The position numbers were made by a program, and so were the translations under genes. A DNA stretch of 64,000 nucleotides from Eurosta solidaginis (taxonomy: Eukaryota; Arthropoda; Insecta; Diptera; Tephritidae): the NCBI RefSeq assembly GCF_040869045.1, contig NC_090322.1, forward strand, positions 177,396,672 to 177,460,671, given 5' to 3'. Within the stretch, counting starts at the first letter, position 1. Every line of letters begins with the position of its first letter. Under the pieces are notes generated by a model, which saw only the letters and a list, made by a program, of their open reading frames with translations, was not told the origin of the DNA and did not search any database. Shown here in pieces: positions 22,138 to 33,762 of this stretch.

Positions 22138-23660
22138 AGTTGTTGTTGTAGCGATAAAGACACTCTCCGAAGGTTTTGCGGAGTATAATCGATGTTGACG
22201 GTCTTTTTCCGGATATAGATCCTGTACGTTCCGGTAACATGCACCATTAAGATACCATTTACTTACTTACTTACTTAATTGGCGCTTAACCGTCTAAACG
22301 GTTATGGCCGTCGAACAAGGCGCGCCAGTCGCTCCTTCGCTCCGCCAACCGGCGCCAATTGGTCACACCAAGGGAGTTTAAATCGTTTTCCACCTGGTCC
22401 TTCCAACGGAGTGGGGGCCGCCCTCTACCTCTGCTTCCATAGGCGTGTTCCGATAGAAACACTTTCTTGGCCGGATCATCATCTTTCATTCGCATAACAT
22501 GGCCTAGCCAGCGCAGCCGCTGCGTTTTAATTCGCTGGACTATGTTGATGTGTGCGTATAGCTCGTACAGCTCATCATTAAATCTTCTTCGGTACTCGCC
22601 ATCGCCAACGCGTAGAGGTCCATAAATCTTTCGAAGAACTTTTCTCTCGAACACTCCCAAAGCCGCTTCATCTGCTGTTGTCATGGTCCATGCTTCTGCC
22701 CCATATAGCAGGACGGGTACGATAAGTGACTTGTAGAGTATGATTTTCGTTCGCCGAGAGAGGACTTTACTTTTCAATTGCCTACCTAGTCCAAAGTAGC
22801 ATTTATTGGCAAGAGTGATTCTTCGCTGGATTTCAGTGCTGATGTTGTTGCTAGTGTTGATGCTGGTTCGAAGTCTTTTACTATTTCGATATTATGGCTG
22901 CCAACAGTAGCGTGGTTGCCAAGGCGCATATGCGCTGACTCTTTGCTCGATGACAGCAGGTACTTCGCACGCTTTATAGTATATTGTTCCAGTGCGGTTA
23001 AGTTCTGCAGCTAGTATAATTTTCTCCAGCATCAAATTAAAGAAATCGCACGATAGGGGGTCACCCTGTCTGAAACCTCGTTTAGTTTCGAACGGCTCGG
23101 AGAGGTCCTTCCCAATTCTGACTGAGCTGATGGTGTTGCTCAACGTCAGTTTGCACAGCCGTATAAGTTTTGCGGGGGAACCAAAATCAGACATAGCGGC
23201 ATATAGGCAGCTCCTTTTCGCGCTGTCGAAGGCGGCTTTAAAGTCGACGAAGAGGTGATGTGTGTCGATTCTCTTTTCACGGGTTTTTTCCAAGATTTGG
23301 CGCATTGTGAAAATCTGGTCGATGGTAGATTTACCAGGTCTGAAGCCGCACTGATAAAGTCCAATCAGCCGGTTCACGGTGGGCTTCAATCTTTCGCACA
23401 ATACACTTGATACCATTTAGGGACCGATTTAATATGACGACATTGAAACCTCTAGGCCATAATGCCTCCAACCCGCTAGTTCCAAGAGGATGCTAAAGAA
23501 AGAGGACTGGCCGCGGAAGAAGCTATAAATTGCACTGGTAACCACTTGAAGGTTGCGCTACACAACCCTTTGAATCATTGGGGTATTATAGTTGCCTCTT
23601 ATGACAGGCATACTTGCCAATCACAACTGTCCTCACTTTGACTAAACAATGATAGAAGAG
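22138..23660 (-). repeat. Dispersed repeat with (CAA)n end, split by an RTE insertion
   Basis: Minus-strand blocks at 22138-22250 (tail GTTGTTGTTGTAGCGATAAAG on plus, then TCCGGATATAGATCC and CACCATTAAGATACC) and 23420-~23660 (AGGGACCGATTTAATATG, CCTCTAGGCC, AGTTCCAAGAGG, then the CTATAAATTGCACTGG and GACAGGCATAC blocks). The same blocks occur in inverse order and orientation at 63120-63465. The two parts were contiguous before the retrotransposon at 22262-23408 inserted, shown by the shared GATACCATTTA on both sides. Non-coding and unclassified. Confidence 0.65.
22262..23408 (-). mobile_element. 5'-truncated RTE-like non-LTR retrotransposon
   Basis: Minus-strand remnant bounded by the 11-base duplication GATACCATTTA (22251-22261 and 23409-23419). 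It ends 3' in (TAAG)n, a simple-repeat tail of the type RTE elements carry. Two frames remain. 23416-22892 has reverse transcriptase palm motifs (QCGFRPGKSTIDQIF, LFVDFKAAFDS, GFRQGDPLSCDFFN). 22777-22286 has the C-terminal region (LYKSLIVPVLLYGAEAW, QRLRWLGHVMRM, GRGRPPLRW). The catalytic YADD segment is deleted between them, so it is inactive. Clade assignment rests on these motifs and the tail type. Confidence 0.85.
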
Positions 23661-26079
23661 TAATATGCCCGTAATCGCAATTTACAACCGTGCTTACTAA
23701 TCATAGTCCAGATAACAGGTTCACTCATGTGTAATAACATGAACCAACGAGCCTGTGATTTGTGCTACGACCAAGTAGTAGTAGGTGGCACAGTTCAAAG
23801 CTTTATGAGCGGGTATGTAAATGTCCTCCAGTTTATCTATTAGGTTGCGATCGAGGACGTCTTCGTGGCCGTCTACGTAGCAATTTACTAAGATATCTAC
23901 CAGTGCATAGCAGCACAATGCGCGGATTCATTGATTCATTTTGTAAAAGTCAGTTATTGGGTCTGTGATTGCGAATACCGGTATGATTGATTCTGAACTG
24001 CAATTTAGATCATATTGTTCCTTACAGATCACGTTGCTCCTTACAAAAAGCGAAATTCACCAACATGTTCAAGAACAACCTGACTTTTGGTACATCTCGG
24101 ACGTTCTGAGTATGCAGTACGAAGGACTGTTACAATAACAGCATCCGCGGCTCATAAACACACGAAACTGCACCACCAAAAATTCGATTAGTCTAGGATG
24201 AATCCGGGATGAACAGAAAAGGCGCATGCGACCATAGCCCTATGAAGATAATGATTGTAGCTGTTTATGTCTGAAGTGGTTTTGTCGAGCAGGTTCTATT
24301 TGTAACCCTACATGCACTGTCGGTCAGTTTCTCTTTCTGCTCCTCTTTGTACACGTATGGGTATTGTCGGACAGGTCGTTATTTTAAGCCTCCGACAGTA
24401 CCTGATTCTGCTTTTTAATCACATTTTGGTAATGTATAAGAGTTCAGAAAAAAAGGTTTGGTCTCTTGGATTGGAACACCTCATATATATTTTTGTTGTT
24501 ATTTATGTTTTCCAATTCTATCTTACTGCATTTCCTTTATTCAACCCAGTTTTTGAGTTTTGTTTTATTATTCCTTGGAATCGGTTACATTAATTTAAGA
24601 TTGAGTAATCCCAATTTTAACCCCATAAGGGGATCAATAGTATTAAATGGTATGGCCTAATACCAGCCCACTCTCTTTAGAGACTGATTGCGCAATTTCT
24701 TGCAGGGGAGTCCAAAGATCATATATTTCATGGTCAAGGCCATGCACGTGGTTCATGCCTGCAGTGTATTTATGTACTGTATTGCAAATCACCTCAACAA
24801 ATACTCATGCCTGTGCACGTGTGTGTGTGTGTGACTCACTAAGGAAATAGAACAAACTGGAATATTGCGAAATTGCACGAATTTTGAATGACTCATAAGT
24901 AACTTCTATAAAAGCAAAAGTTAACTGAACGCTGAACGTCAAACAACAAATAAAAGGAAGGGAAGGATGATTAAATCATGTGGCAGTGGTCGAGTGATCG
25001 TTGGTTATTTTAGCGAATTCATGTATAACATAAACTAAAGTCAGGTATTCGGTAGATAAGAATCTTCATACCGTGCTGGTGTTAGTGTGGCAAGTGCAGC
25101 ATATGTGGCACACATCGCCAGTGCCATGAACGGCATGGAAAATTCCGCTATTGAACTCAATTAACGCGTTCTAATGTCAGTACTGTACTTGCAGAAGACC
25201 ACCGTGTTGCTTTCTCCAAACTGCATCAATAACAAAGAAAATCAACAGCTGCCGCTGAATAAAATTTCACTTTGAAAAACTATAAAATTTACACCAAAAA
25301 ATCGGGTAACAAATAACATGAAAACAAGCAAATGAGAAGAGTAAATGATTTAGATTTGTCGGCGGGCAATCGAAAGATGTCATTAGCTTCACAATAAGGC
25401 AAACTAATCATTTGCTCTCTTTCTTACAAAAAAAAAAAAACTTTTCTTTCTTAATATGTAAACGGTTAATTGTTTCAAACAATTCCTGGAAGCACTTTCA
25501 TCGCCCACACCAGCGCCGCACAAACAAATTTCAGCAATGTGTCCTTTTTTCCTTGTTTAAGGTCATTGACCGACAGAGAGTTCAAGGATACCCGACGCGC
25601 ACCAATGGCACCTTTTATAAAGACGCTTACCGCAATATACAATAAAAAAAAGTATTTGTGAAAAGGTCGTCAGCACATTTCCTGTTTACTACTTATTTGT
25701 ATTTTTACTAAGAAAAATTTCTTCATCATTTTTGTTGCAAGTTTGTTTAGCCAAAGATCAATGCAACAGCTCATGGTCACACAACTGTTGATGCCAATTT
25801 GTTGCACAGTGGGAAAAAAGAGCAATATTTCCCAAAGAAAGAAGGATTTCATTCCGAAAGAGAAAATGATGCTGCCTTTTAAACAATCAAACAGGAGTTA
25901 TATTAAGGGGAATGAAACAAGTTTTTATACTCACTTTGCCAACATACCCAGTACATTCGCTTGACGGTAGAATGCTATCACTTAAATGGGGCGGGATACA
26001 TGTATATCTTAATACCGGTGATCGAAAAGGAGTCGACAATACCTTCCGTACTCATAACAACTTGAGCAAATAGTGACTG
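23661..26079. other. Unassigned non-coding stretch
   Basis: No protein domain recognised on either strand; frames such as 24312-24593 or 25412-25645 have no supporting motif. Contains a short (GT)n run near 24815 and a near-perfect inverted AGGTCA-T-TGACC at 25560-25571 (see findings). Confidence 0.5.
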
Positions 26080-27780
26080 CGTTGGGATTTGAGATATAAA
26101 TTCCGAAACGGGAACACGCTTGTTATGTTCCCGAAGCCTGGAGAAGTGTACATATGGTGTCCATTCCTAAGTAAGAAACTAAAAAAACTCCAAGGCCAAA
26201 GATTACAGGCCAATAAGCCTCTCCTCCTTTATCACAAAACATTGCATATACTAATTTACCCGCACATAGGAGACAACGCTTACTTGCGCAGGATGAACGT
26301 AGCTCAACGCGCATACCAGAAAAGCGCGGTTGAAAGTACCATTCATGAGGCTTGCGCCATCAATAAATTACTGAACTGAAGGTACAGAAAAAAAGGAAAC
26401 ACCCACCTTCAACAACTCTCAAACGGAGGCCATATGAATTGCACTTATACGTCATGGACAACAAGGCTCTATAGGTGTTCAGAAGTGGGGTCGTTAACGC
26501 AACTTTGGAACTGCCTTATTATGTAAAATGGCTACCACCGGTACTCCTCAGGCAGGAGTTCTGTCGCCTTTTGCAGTTGATGAATTTCTGGAAATCTTCA
26601 GCACAGGAGGAACGAGGGTAGTCGCATAGGCCGCCAACTCAGTGGTTCTGATCACAGGTAAATTCCTACCAACGTTTAGCGAGCTCTTGATAACAGCACT
26701 TTTCGGAATATTGCGATGGGCAGGGCAAAATGCGCTGAGGGTAATTCCAACAGAAACGGATCTTGCTCTCTTCACTTAAAAACCAAAAAACCATTCTTAA
26801 GCTTACCAAGGCTAAGCACATAAATAAAACTGTCTCTTGGACATAAACATTTTGACGTGATTATCGACTCCAAATGAAACTGAAAAAAGAATATTGTGGT
26901 GACATCAGAGAAAGGTCTGACTACACAAGCAAACGGGCTTTTGGAAAGAACTGGAGGGTTTCACCGCATATCATCCATGGTATGAACAATACTGCCATAC
27001 CATCGATACCAACGGATGGAACTTTTTTTTTTCAATTATTATAAGCCGGTGTTAAGCTCATGAATTCTTAAATATAAGTATAAACTGAACACACCATTAA
27101 ACAAATATACATAAAGATGCAACTTTTTTTTGGTAGAAGGCCCAAGAAAAAGAGGGTAATTTATAGGTTGGAAACGTGCAAAGGCTGGCATGACTGAGAC
27201 GCGTAGTGAGCCGCGCACCACAGGAAGGTTAAATGAAATGGTTCACTCTACAAGTACTTGAGGAGTGTTTGGCCACGAATGGGGCTCTACGACTAGGAGA
27301 ATCCAACATGTGGAAATCAACTGAATACGGGCACCCAACGCTATTAAATGACATGGCAAGGGAACGAATAAACGGGATCATAACTGTCCCAACGTCCGCC
27401 ATGGATGTCAGAGGTAGCTCTTTTGCTCCTACTTAAGTTCATCAGAGAAAGCAAGTGCTTCGTTCAGGACTAAAAGGAAGTAATCTGGTTGGACGAATTT
27501 GTCGCCCACTGGAACTCATTGAGACATATCGAAATGGACACAAATGTCTCCGAGTAAAAATATGGGTAGTTCTTTCTGCTTGTACGCCCACGGGCACTGT
27601 CGGATGCGGTCATATTCCATACACAGGTACTGTCAGAAAAGTTCCCTTTGTATTCTTCTTTGTACTCTTGACCACCATGATATGCGAGCTCCCGTAAAGC
27701 AAGAGTCTTGTCAACAAGCACTTGTTCATTTTGGGTGCTAACAGAATGCGCCCCTTTACAAAATTCCTTTAGCACCACAA
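26080..27780 (+). mobile_element. Heavily decayed Jockey/R1-type non-LTR retrotransposon
   Basis: Plus-strand relics in order across shifting frames: a finger/palm block ending AYQKSAVESTIHEAC (~26300-26360), GTPQAGVLSP at ~26540 (canonical GTPQGGVLSP with one change), a RVVA*AA remnant where YADD should be (~26610-26635), TGKFLPTFSELL and ETDLALFT after it, a thumb block KRAFGKNWRVSPHIIHG (~26930-26985), then after a ~230-base interruption (27000-27235) ALRLGESNMWKSTEYGH and RNase H-like sequence to ~27700. Several stops and frameshifts; non-functional. Family assignment is from motif similarity only. Confidence 0.7.
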
Positions 27781-28915
27781 ATCCGACCCTGTATCTGCAA
27801 AACTACTTGTGTGTGTGTGGCTTAATTATCACATATCCTTGCCTTTGCCCATAGCATATTTTTATTGTTCACGTGTTGACTAATGCCAAAATGGACAGCC
27901 TCACTTAATGGATTGGTCTGAACGCCTTCAGGGGTAAACAAAAAGGATGAGCTAGTAAAAAATAAGGTCTTGCTTTTAAGAAACAAGGCTTCTTAGGCCT
28001 CCAGGGCACTGTCATTTGAGAGTACGCATTAAGGCTTATTTAAGAAGAGCTTACATCTGTAGCATTTAGTTCTGATAGTAAAGCATTGAGGTATCATGCT
28101 ATTTGATATTATTCGCATAATGAAGTAATTTGAACGACTTTTTCAAACAAGTATTGAATTTCACACCCACTGTGCGACAACATCATTAGTGGCTGCGATG
28201 CGACGATATTTTACGCTTCATTTAAAGGCAGGTCCTTTGCCTTTTAGTTATTTGCGTGCCTTTAAACACTTAGACGTCTAAACATTCTCAAGTGTGTCTT
28301 TGCAGCCAGCTTTGTTCACTGACCTCTTTTACACGCGCACACATTTTGTTGTCGGCTTATGAAATTTCTAGATTCCGACAGATTTCTAAATCGTCAGGAG
28401 TTTCTGAGTATGCATACATATTAATAAGATCATGAGTAAACACGCTCCTATTTATAGTCATTTACCGGTATCACTGTACTAACATCGCAAGTTCATTGAA
28501 CTGGACAAGCAATCGTGCCAAGCATATGATCGGTCTTTTGTCCTGATCTTCGATTTTTTCATTGTGCACCTACATAAATGAGTGCGGGTTTGAATTAGTT
28601 GGTGGCTGATAGAGTATTTATATACTTACTTGATTTTGGCGGGAAATATTTACGACTGCACATTCGTGAATGAATTTTTCGTGAAAGTATTTAATTTTTT
28701 GTCTGATATGCGGCATAGATCTCAGTGGAGGAAACTGAAAATTCTTTACTCATAAAGTTATGAATACCTAGATAATATTAGTCGTAGAGAAGAAAGTCAT
28801 ATCTTCTTAGTGGTAGCTAATGGCAATTACGTATGAGGCAAATGCGACCTTGTTATCTTTTCTTATCTAATCTTTAAATTCTAAAGTATGCTTTGTAAGT
28901 CGGTTACCAGGTGGT
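27781..28915. other. Unassigned stretch
   Basis: No gene or recognisable family on either strand; ordinary AT-rich intergenic sequence with no long open frame. Confidence 0.5.
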
Positions 28916-28916
28916 C

Positions 28917-29462
28917 ACTTTTTATAACTTTCATGAAAATGAAATGGTATATTAACTTCGTCACGAATCTCAAAATTGTAAGTCCTTAAAGGAAAATAGA
29001 TAGATCCACCAATAAGTATACCGAAATGATCAGGATGAAGAGCTGAGTTGATTTAGCCATGTCCGTCTGTCCGTTCGTCCGTCTGTCTGTTTGTACGCAA
29101 ACTAGTCCCTCAATTTTTGAGATATCTTGACAAAATTTGGTGAGAGGGTATACTTAGGTGTCCGATTAGACATTTGTCGGAACCGGCCGGATCGGACCGC
29201 TATAGAATATATCCCTCATACTACCGATTTTTCAGAAAAAGAGGGTTTTTGTCATATCTTCCTCAGTTTATCAGATTGAAGCTTAAAATTTCACCGAATG
29301 CTTACGTATAGACCATTCATAGTTGTATTAGAAAATTATATAGATCGATGGTATATATGGTATATATCTCATACAACCAATTGTTCAGATAAGAAACTGT
29401 TCGTAATTCCTGCCCCATTTTAACAGCTAGAAGCTTCAAAGTCCCGTCATTACTTGTTATTA
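28917..29462 (+). mobile_element. Rep-A dispersed element, copy 1 (internally truncated)
   Basis: Starts TTTTATAACTTTCATGAAAATGAAATGGTATATTAAC, continues with the GATCAGGATGAAGAGCTGAG and AGCCATGTCCGTCTGTCCG blocks and the GGAACCGGCCGGATCGGACC block, and ends TTACTTGTT. The same blocks occur in copies at 33763-38264, 39184-42487 and 46529-47183. Non-coding. Ends are subterminally complementary (CTTTCATGAA / TTCATGAAAG in complete copies), suggesting a non-autonomous DNA element, superfamily unresolved. Confidence 0.75.
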
Positions 29463-30419
29463 TTATTTTTATTTGCCAGAACTTCAAACTTTTTAAACTA
29501 AGACCCTTCTTTATCTCTTCCCTATTCCTGTCTCAGATATAAAAAATTTTAACTGTTAAAATATCGCTCGAAAAGTTATGAACGTATAATAATAAAGCGA
29601 ATCTTATAAAAAAATGTCAGACCACTTTTACGTTTGAGAAATTTGAAATTAATTTCACTGGCACTTTATCCCAAAATTTTGAGATTTTTATCGAATTGCA
29701 TGATCACTAATCTGTCAATTCAACTGTAACTTTCAATGAACCGAAGATCATGCACGTCATTATCTAAATGTGCGGGGGCCCTGTACATTTTCGAAGAAAA
29801 TAAGAAATATGTATGAGTTCAAGGCTACACGTGTCCAGAATTTCAAATTACGAAAAGACAAAATGCAAACTAGAAATAAAATTAACTAGAATACCTGGTA
29901 CCTACATACATCAGTACATACATAGATACGTATGTATTAATGGAGAAATAAATAATAGAATCACAAATATTAACACCAACATCGATATCGGTACGATCTC
30001 AGTTGATATAATTAATAAGCATTAAAATGCATATTAAGGTTATCCCAAAAATTTGTATTAGGCTAGGATTACTGGTATTTGAAAAATTCCACCAAGTGAA
30101 CTATGACATTGACTGTGGCCAAATTGACGGATAACGATGCACAATTTACCACCAGTTGGACGATGACGATGACTAGGACCAGATTGACGGAGAACGATGA
30201 CGGATAAGAACTTCTAACCAACCACAATAATTAATTTAAGGTACAGTTTATGTACACAAAACACAATATTTGTTGAATCAATTTAATTTGAATTTACGTT
30301 GACGACAACGGCTATCATGTGGATGCATAGTATCGAATCAAAGAACCGGAAACGTAAGAAGGATCGACGTTTAATTTTAATGCATTTATCGATGTACTTA
30401 AAAGTTTGTGACTTTATTG
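29463..30419. other. Unassigned stretch with short local repetition
   Basis: No gene recognised. Around 30110-30205 the phrase GATTGACGGA(T/G)AACGATG occurs twice about 70 bases apart, next to GGACGATGACGATGAC; this may be an outlier of the CGATAA array that follows. Confidence 0.45.
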
Positions 30420-30905
30420 TCATCGGTTTTTTATCGACGCGTTATGAGGTTTTTGATTTGATTTGTAATCGGGGTGTTATCGATTTCCTATCAAGTAGTT
30501 ATAGATTTGTAATCGACTTGCTTTTGACTAGTCGTTACCCGTTATTATCGATAGCCCTTCCACAACAATTCAGTAACACACCGGTATCACGCCGATAACA
30601 AAGCGATAGCAATCCGATAACTAGTCAATATAAAATCGATAACTTGCGCATAATGGTTGTTATCGCTAACAAACCGATAAATCGTTTATAGGTAAACGGC
30701 AACACGCCGTTATCAAACCGATAAAATTTCGTTAAAACCGATAACAAACCGATAACTCGTAGATATTATGCTCAGTAATAAGTAAGTAAGTAACACAACG
30801 ATAAAACGCTCGTAGCCCTTCGATAACAAACCTTTAACTCGTCGACTACTGTTGTAACTGAAAATTCGACAACAAATCGATAATAGGCCGAAAACTTTTT
30901 GACAT
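30420..30905. repeat. TTATCG/CGATAA short-repeat array 2, orientation switch
   Basis: 30420-30560 carries TTATCG-type units, 30585-30905 CGATAAC-type units, i.e. the motif orientation flips near 30570-30590. Also contains (TAAG)n at 30779-30793. Followed by a few GGGATC-type words (30938-30985). Non-coding; the frame at 30299-30598 is an accident of the repeat. Confidence 0.75.
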
Positions 30906-30984
30906 CAAATCCTTAATATCTCCGAAAAGTCCCCAAATGGGATCTTAGATGGTGTCGAAGATGTAGGTACGACTTCGGGATTAG

Positions 30985-31400
30985 TTCAGCGAGTTATTTG
31001 CCACTGCCGCGAGTCTTCAATAATTGCCGCTAGATGGTTCTCCTAAACGTTATGACATCTAAAAGAAACAGTGCTAATATATACTAGGCGAGATATTAAT
31101 AGAACATAACTTTTTAAAAGGAACAATAATTGTATAGATGCACCAACCAATGAAAATAAAGTGCGATACACTTTATTTATATAAGCTCTAAGGTGCCTTT
31201 CGGGTAATCTAATGTTTCACTTAATTTTGAACCACCCTAGCATACATTGCAGGAGCACACTTAAGCCAACTTGTGTGTTTATGCCCATGTTTTTTTCTGT
31301 TTTGCCTTTTGTAATTCTTTTTAACACGCTTTTATTAGCTTGGCCTGTATGTAACGGAATCTTTGAGCTTAATTTTCACCGGTTTCTAGAAGCCTGATTG
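30985..31400. repeat. Dispersed repeat (ends in AACACGCTTTTATTAGCTTGG)
   Basis: Contains GCGAGTTATTTGCCACTGCCGC, AATAATTGCCGCTAGATGG and, at 31322, AACACGCTTTTATTAGCTTGG. The same blocks recur at 31861, at 52681-52712 with 53806-53910 (AACACGC.., then CATCTAGCGGCAATTATTGAAG inverted) and inside the hAT element at 53270-53310. Unclassified family. Confidence 0.5.
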
Positions 31401-32178
31401 ATTTGAAACTTTGCATACGTATCAAGAACCGATGACAATGCATTAATGTGATGGTGTGGTGACATAAGGTCGACGGCCATAAGGTCAATTGGCCTTATTA
31501 CCACTATGAATGGCCATGAGTTTGATTGAAACTTTGCACACGTATCAAGGCTCGATGACAATGCATTAATGTGATAATGTGGTGACATAAGGTCAAAGGC
31601 CATAAGGTCAATTGGCCTTATTATCACTTTGAATGGCCATAAGTTTGATTGAAACTTTGCAAACGTATCAAGGCTCGATAACAATGCAATAATGTGATGG
31701 TGGGGTGACATAAGGTTAACGGACATGAGGTCAATTGAACTTATGACCACTCCAAATGGCCATAGATTTGAAACCTTGCACATAATGCTAAAACGAATAC
31801 CTTTATTAATGATAGAAGTGGATGCATGGCACATCTACGAAAGAGCATACTGGACCCCTTTTTTAACACGCTTTTATTAGCTTGGCCTGTATCTATGTAA
31901 CGGAATCTTTGAGCTTAATTTTCACCGGTTTATAGAAGTCTGATTAATTTGAAACTTTGCATACGTATCAAGGACCGATGACAATACATTAATGTGATGG
32001 TGTGGTGACATAAGGTCAACGGCCATAAGGTCAATTGGCCTTATTACCACTTTGAATGGCCATAAGTTTGATTGAAACTTTGCACACGTATCAAGGCTCG
32101 ATGACAATGCATTAATGTGATGGTGTGGTGACATAAGGTCAACGGCCATAAGGTCAGTTGGCCTTATTACCACTTTGA
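31322..32178. repeat. Tandem ~122-base repeats with duplicated flank
   Basis: Units start at TTTGAAACTTTGCATACGTA (31402, 31526, 31648, ~31764; then again 31947 and 32070), spacing about 122 bases, each containing the palindromic AAGGTCAATTGGCCTT. The flank AACACGCTTTTATTAGCTTGGCCTGTAT appears both at 31322 and 31861, so a ~539-base block has been duplicated. The minus-strand open frames here (31376-31834, 31922-32215) are translations of the repeat and are not genes. Confidence 0.85.
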
Positions 32179-32400
32179 ATGCACCGTAGCGAGCGCGGCC
32201 TCGATCCAGTTCCACTGTTGTTTCGGGATCCTGCCATCTTCGCTGCTGATCTGCCGACCCTTGCCAATTTCGGCGAAAGACCCCGTCCAGCCTCCCTGCG
32301 TCTTGGCCCTTTTCTGTGCCGTGGGGTTGGATTCATCCATGGACCGCTGGCGTTTCGACGTTTCATCACTCTCGACTAAAACTTTTAAAATTACTTGAAC
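32176..32400 (-). pseudogene. 5' part of a non-LTR retrotransposon ORF1
   Basis: Minus-strand fragment reading SMDESNPTAQKRAKTQGG..., then KQQWNWIEAALATV, a pattern familiar from the first ORF of Jockey/Loa-type elements. It is cut at 32176 by the tandem repeat. Its upstream sequence forms one arm of the inverted repeat at 32412-32905, so that arm is probably this element's 5' UTR. Assignment is by resemblance only. Confidence 0.5.
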
Positions 32401-32411
32401 TAAAAAATTAA

Positions 32412-32905
32412 AAATAAATAATAGTTTAAAAAAACTAAAAAAAAACACGCTTTTATAGCAAACCGAACTAAAAAATAGAAAATAATTTTCAATTAAAAAT
32501 AGTTTATATAACAGTAGTAGAAGGTCAAACAATCGTTTATAGTTAATCAACTCAAAATAAAATTATAATAAAATTTAAGTTATTAACAGAATAATTTAAT
32601 TCACAGTAAAAAGCGTGGGGTGCTTGATATTTAATGTTACAATCATTCTATTCGCAACTATCTGAGAGGAAAGATATGAAATGTAGTCAAATGCACCCCA
32701 CGCTTTCTACTCTGAATTAAATTATTCTGTTAATAACTTAAATTTTATTATAATTTTATTTTGAGGTGATTAACTATAAACGATTGTTTGACCTTCTACT
32801 ACTATTGTATATAAACTCTTTTTAATTGAAAATTATTTTCTATTTTTTAGTTCGGTTTGCTATAAAAGCATGTTTTTTTAGTTTTTTTAAACTATTATTT
32901 ATTTC
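32412..32905. repeat. 213-base inverted repeat (head-to-head retroelement 5' ends?)
   Basis: Arms 32412-32624 and 32693-32905 are near-perfect reverse complements around a ~68-base loop (ends GCGTGGGGTGC / GCACCCCACGC at the loop side). The left arm leads without break into the ORF1 fragment at 32400-32176 on the minus strand; the right arm stops at 32905 with no matching ORF. Non-coding AT-rich arms. Confidence 0.85.
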
Positions 32906-33519
32906 TTGCACAAAATTATGAGATCTGAATTATTGCCAAGCAAAGAGAGAGCCTGTTAAGTGGCTTTTTAATCTGGATTCTACAAATGCAATTCACAAAA
33001 AAAAAAAAATAAATAAAAATTATACATGCATATTCATGATACCAGTATATTTTTGTGAATTTGACCATTTGCATATTTTCGTAATAATACTAATGTTTTT
33101 TTTTTTTATTTATTACGATCCGCTTATACGAGTATTTGCCAAAAACAATGCAATAAAAATAGAGTACTACATATTGAACAACTCGTGTATGGCATCAGAA
33201 CATTATTAAGTAGAATTCCTACAAGAATGCTAATTTTGATAAGTGAATATTTGAAATGCTTTCTGATTTGTCTCAAGGTCGAAAAGCATGCACATATGTA
33301 TGTACTTAAGCAAATTAAATTAAATTCAAATTAACAACACCAAAAACGTAAACCTCATGTATGATGCAAAGCGATACGTGGAAAAATTTCGCAATTGAAA
33401 TAAAGGAAAGACAAAAATTACAATCGAATTAAATATGTTAGAATGTATCGATAACAAATTCATTGGCGCCGACTTAGTCATCATTATATTTACTGGTATG
33501 CAAATTAAAGCACATTTAT
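32906..33519. other. Unassigned stretch
   Basis: AT-rich, no gene or recognised repeat; poly-A/T runs near 33000 and 33095. Confidence 0.5.
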
Positions 33520-33762
33520 GTGGCAGCCGTGGTGTGGTCTACCATCAATCAAGCAATATCGAAAATTTGGAAAAAGTTGTTTCAATTAGAAAAAAATTTG
33601 ACAAACACTCCGAGTGATTTCTGCCATGAAAAGCTTCTCAGTGAAAATTCATTTGCCTTGCAGATGCCGTTCGGAGTAGTCAAAAAATATGTAGGTCCAG
33701 TCCCGCCAATTATAGAAAAAGTTAATTTTTTGGACCAGAGACAAATCGCGCAAAGTATTTAT
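33520..33762 (+). repeat. tRNA-derived SINE copy 2 (head rearranged)
   Basis: Starts GCAGCCGTGGTGTGGTCTACC, lacks a proper B box, then keeps the SINE body: CAATATCGAAAATTTGG, ACTCCGAGTG.TTTCTGCCATGAAAAGC, TTGCCTTGCAGATGCCGTTCGGAGT, CCCGCCAATT and a 3' end CGCGCAAAGTATTTATTTTTA. It abuts the start of Rep-A at 33763. Confidence 0.75.

Noticed and set aside
27470..27778. Minus-strand 102-residue open frame
   Set aside because: Lies opposite the RNase H remnant of the plus-strand retrotransposon; best explained as its antisense shadow.
31376..32215. Long minus-strand open frames with repeated SSLDTCAKFQSN-like segments
   Set aside because: They are translations of the ~122-base tandem repeat; the protein repeat follows the DNA period, with no known domain and no support for expression.
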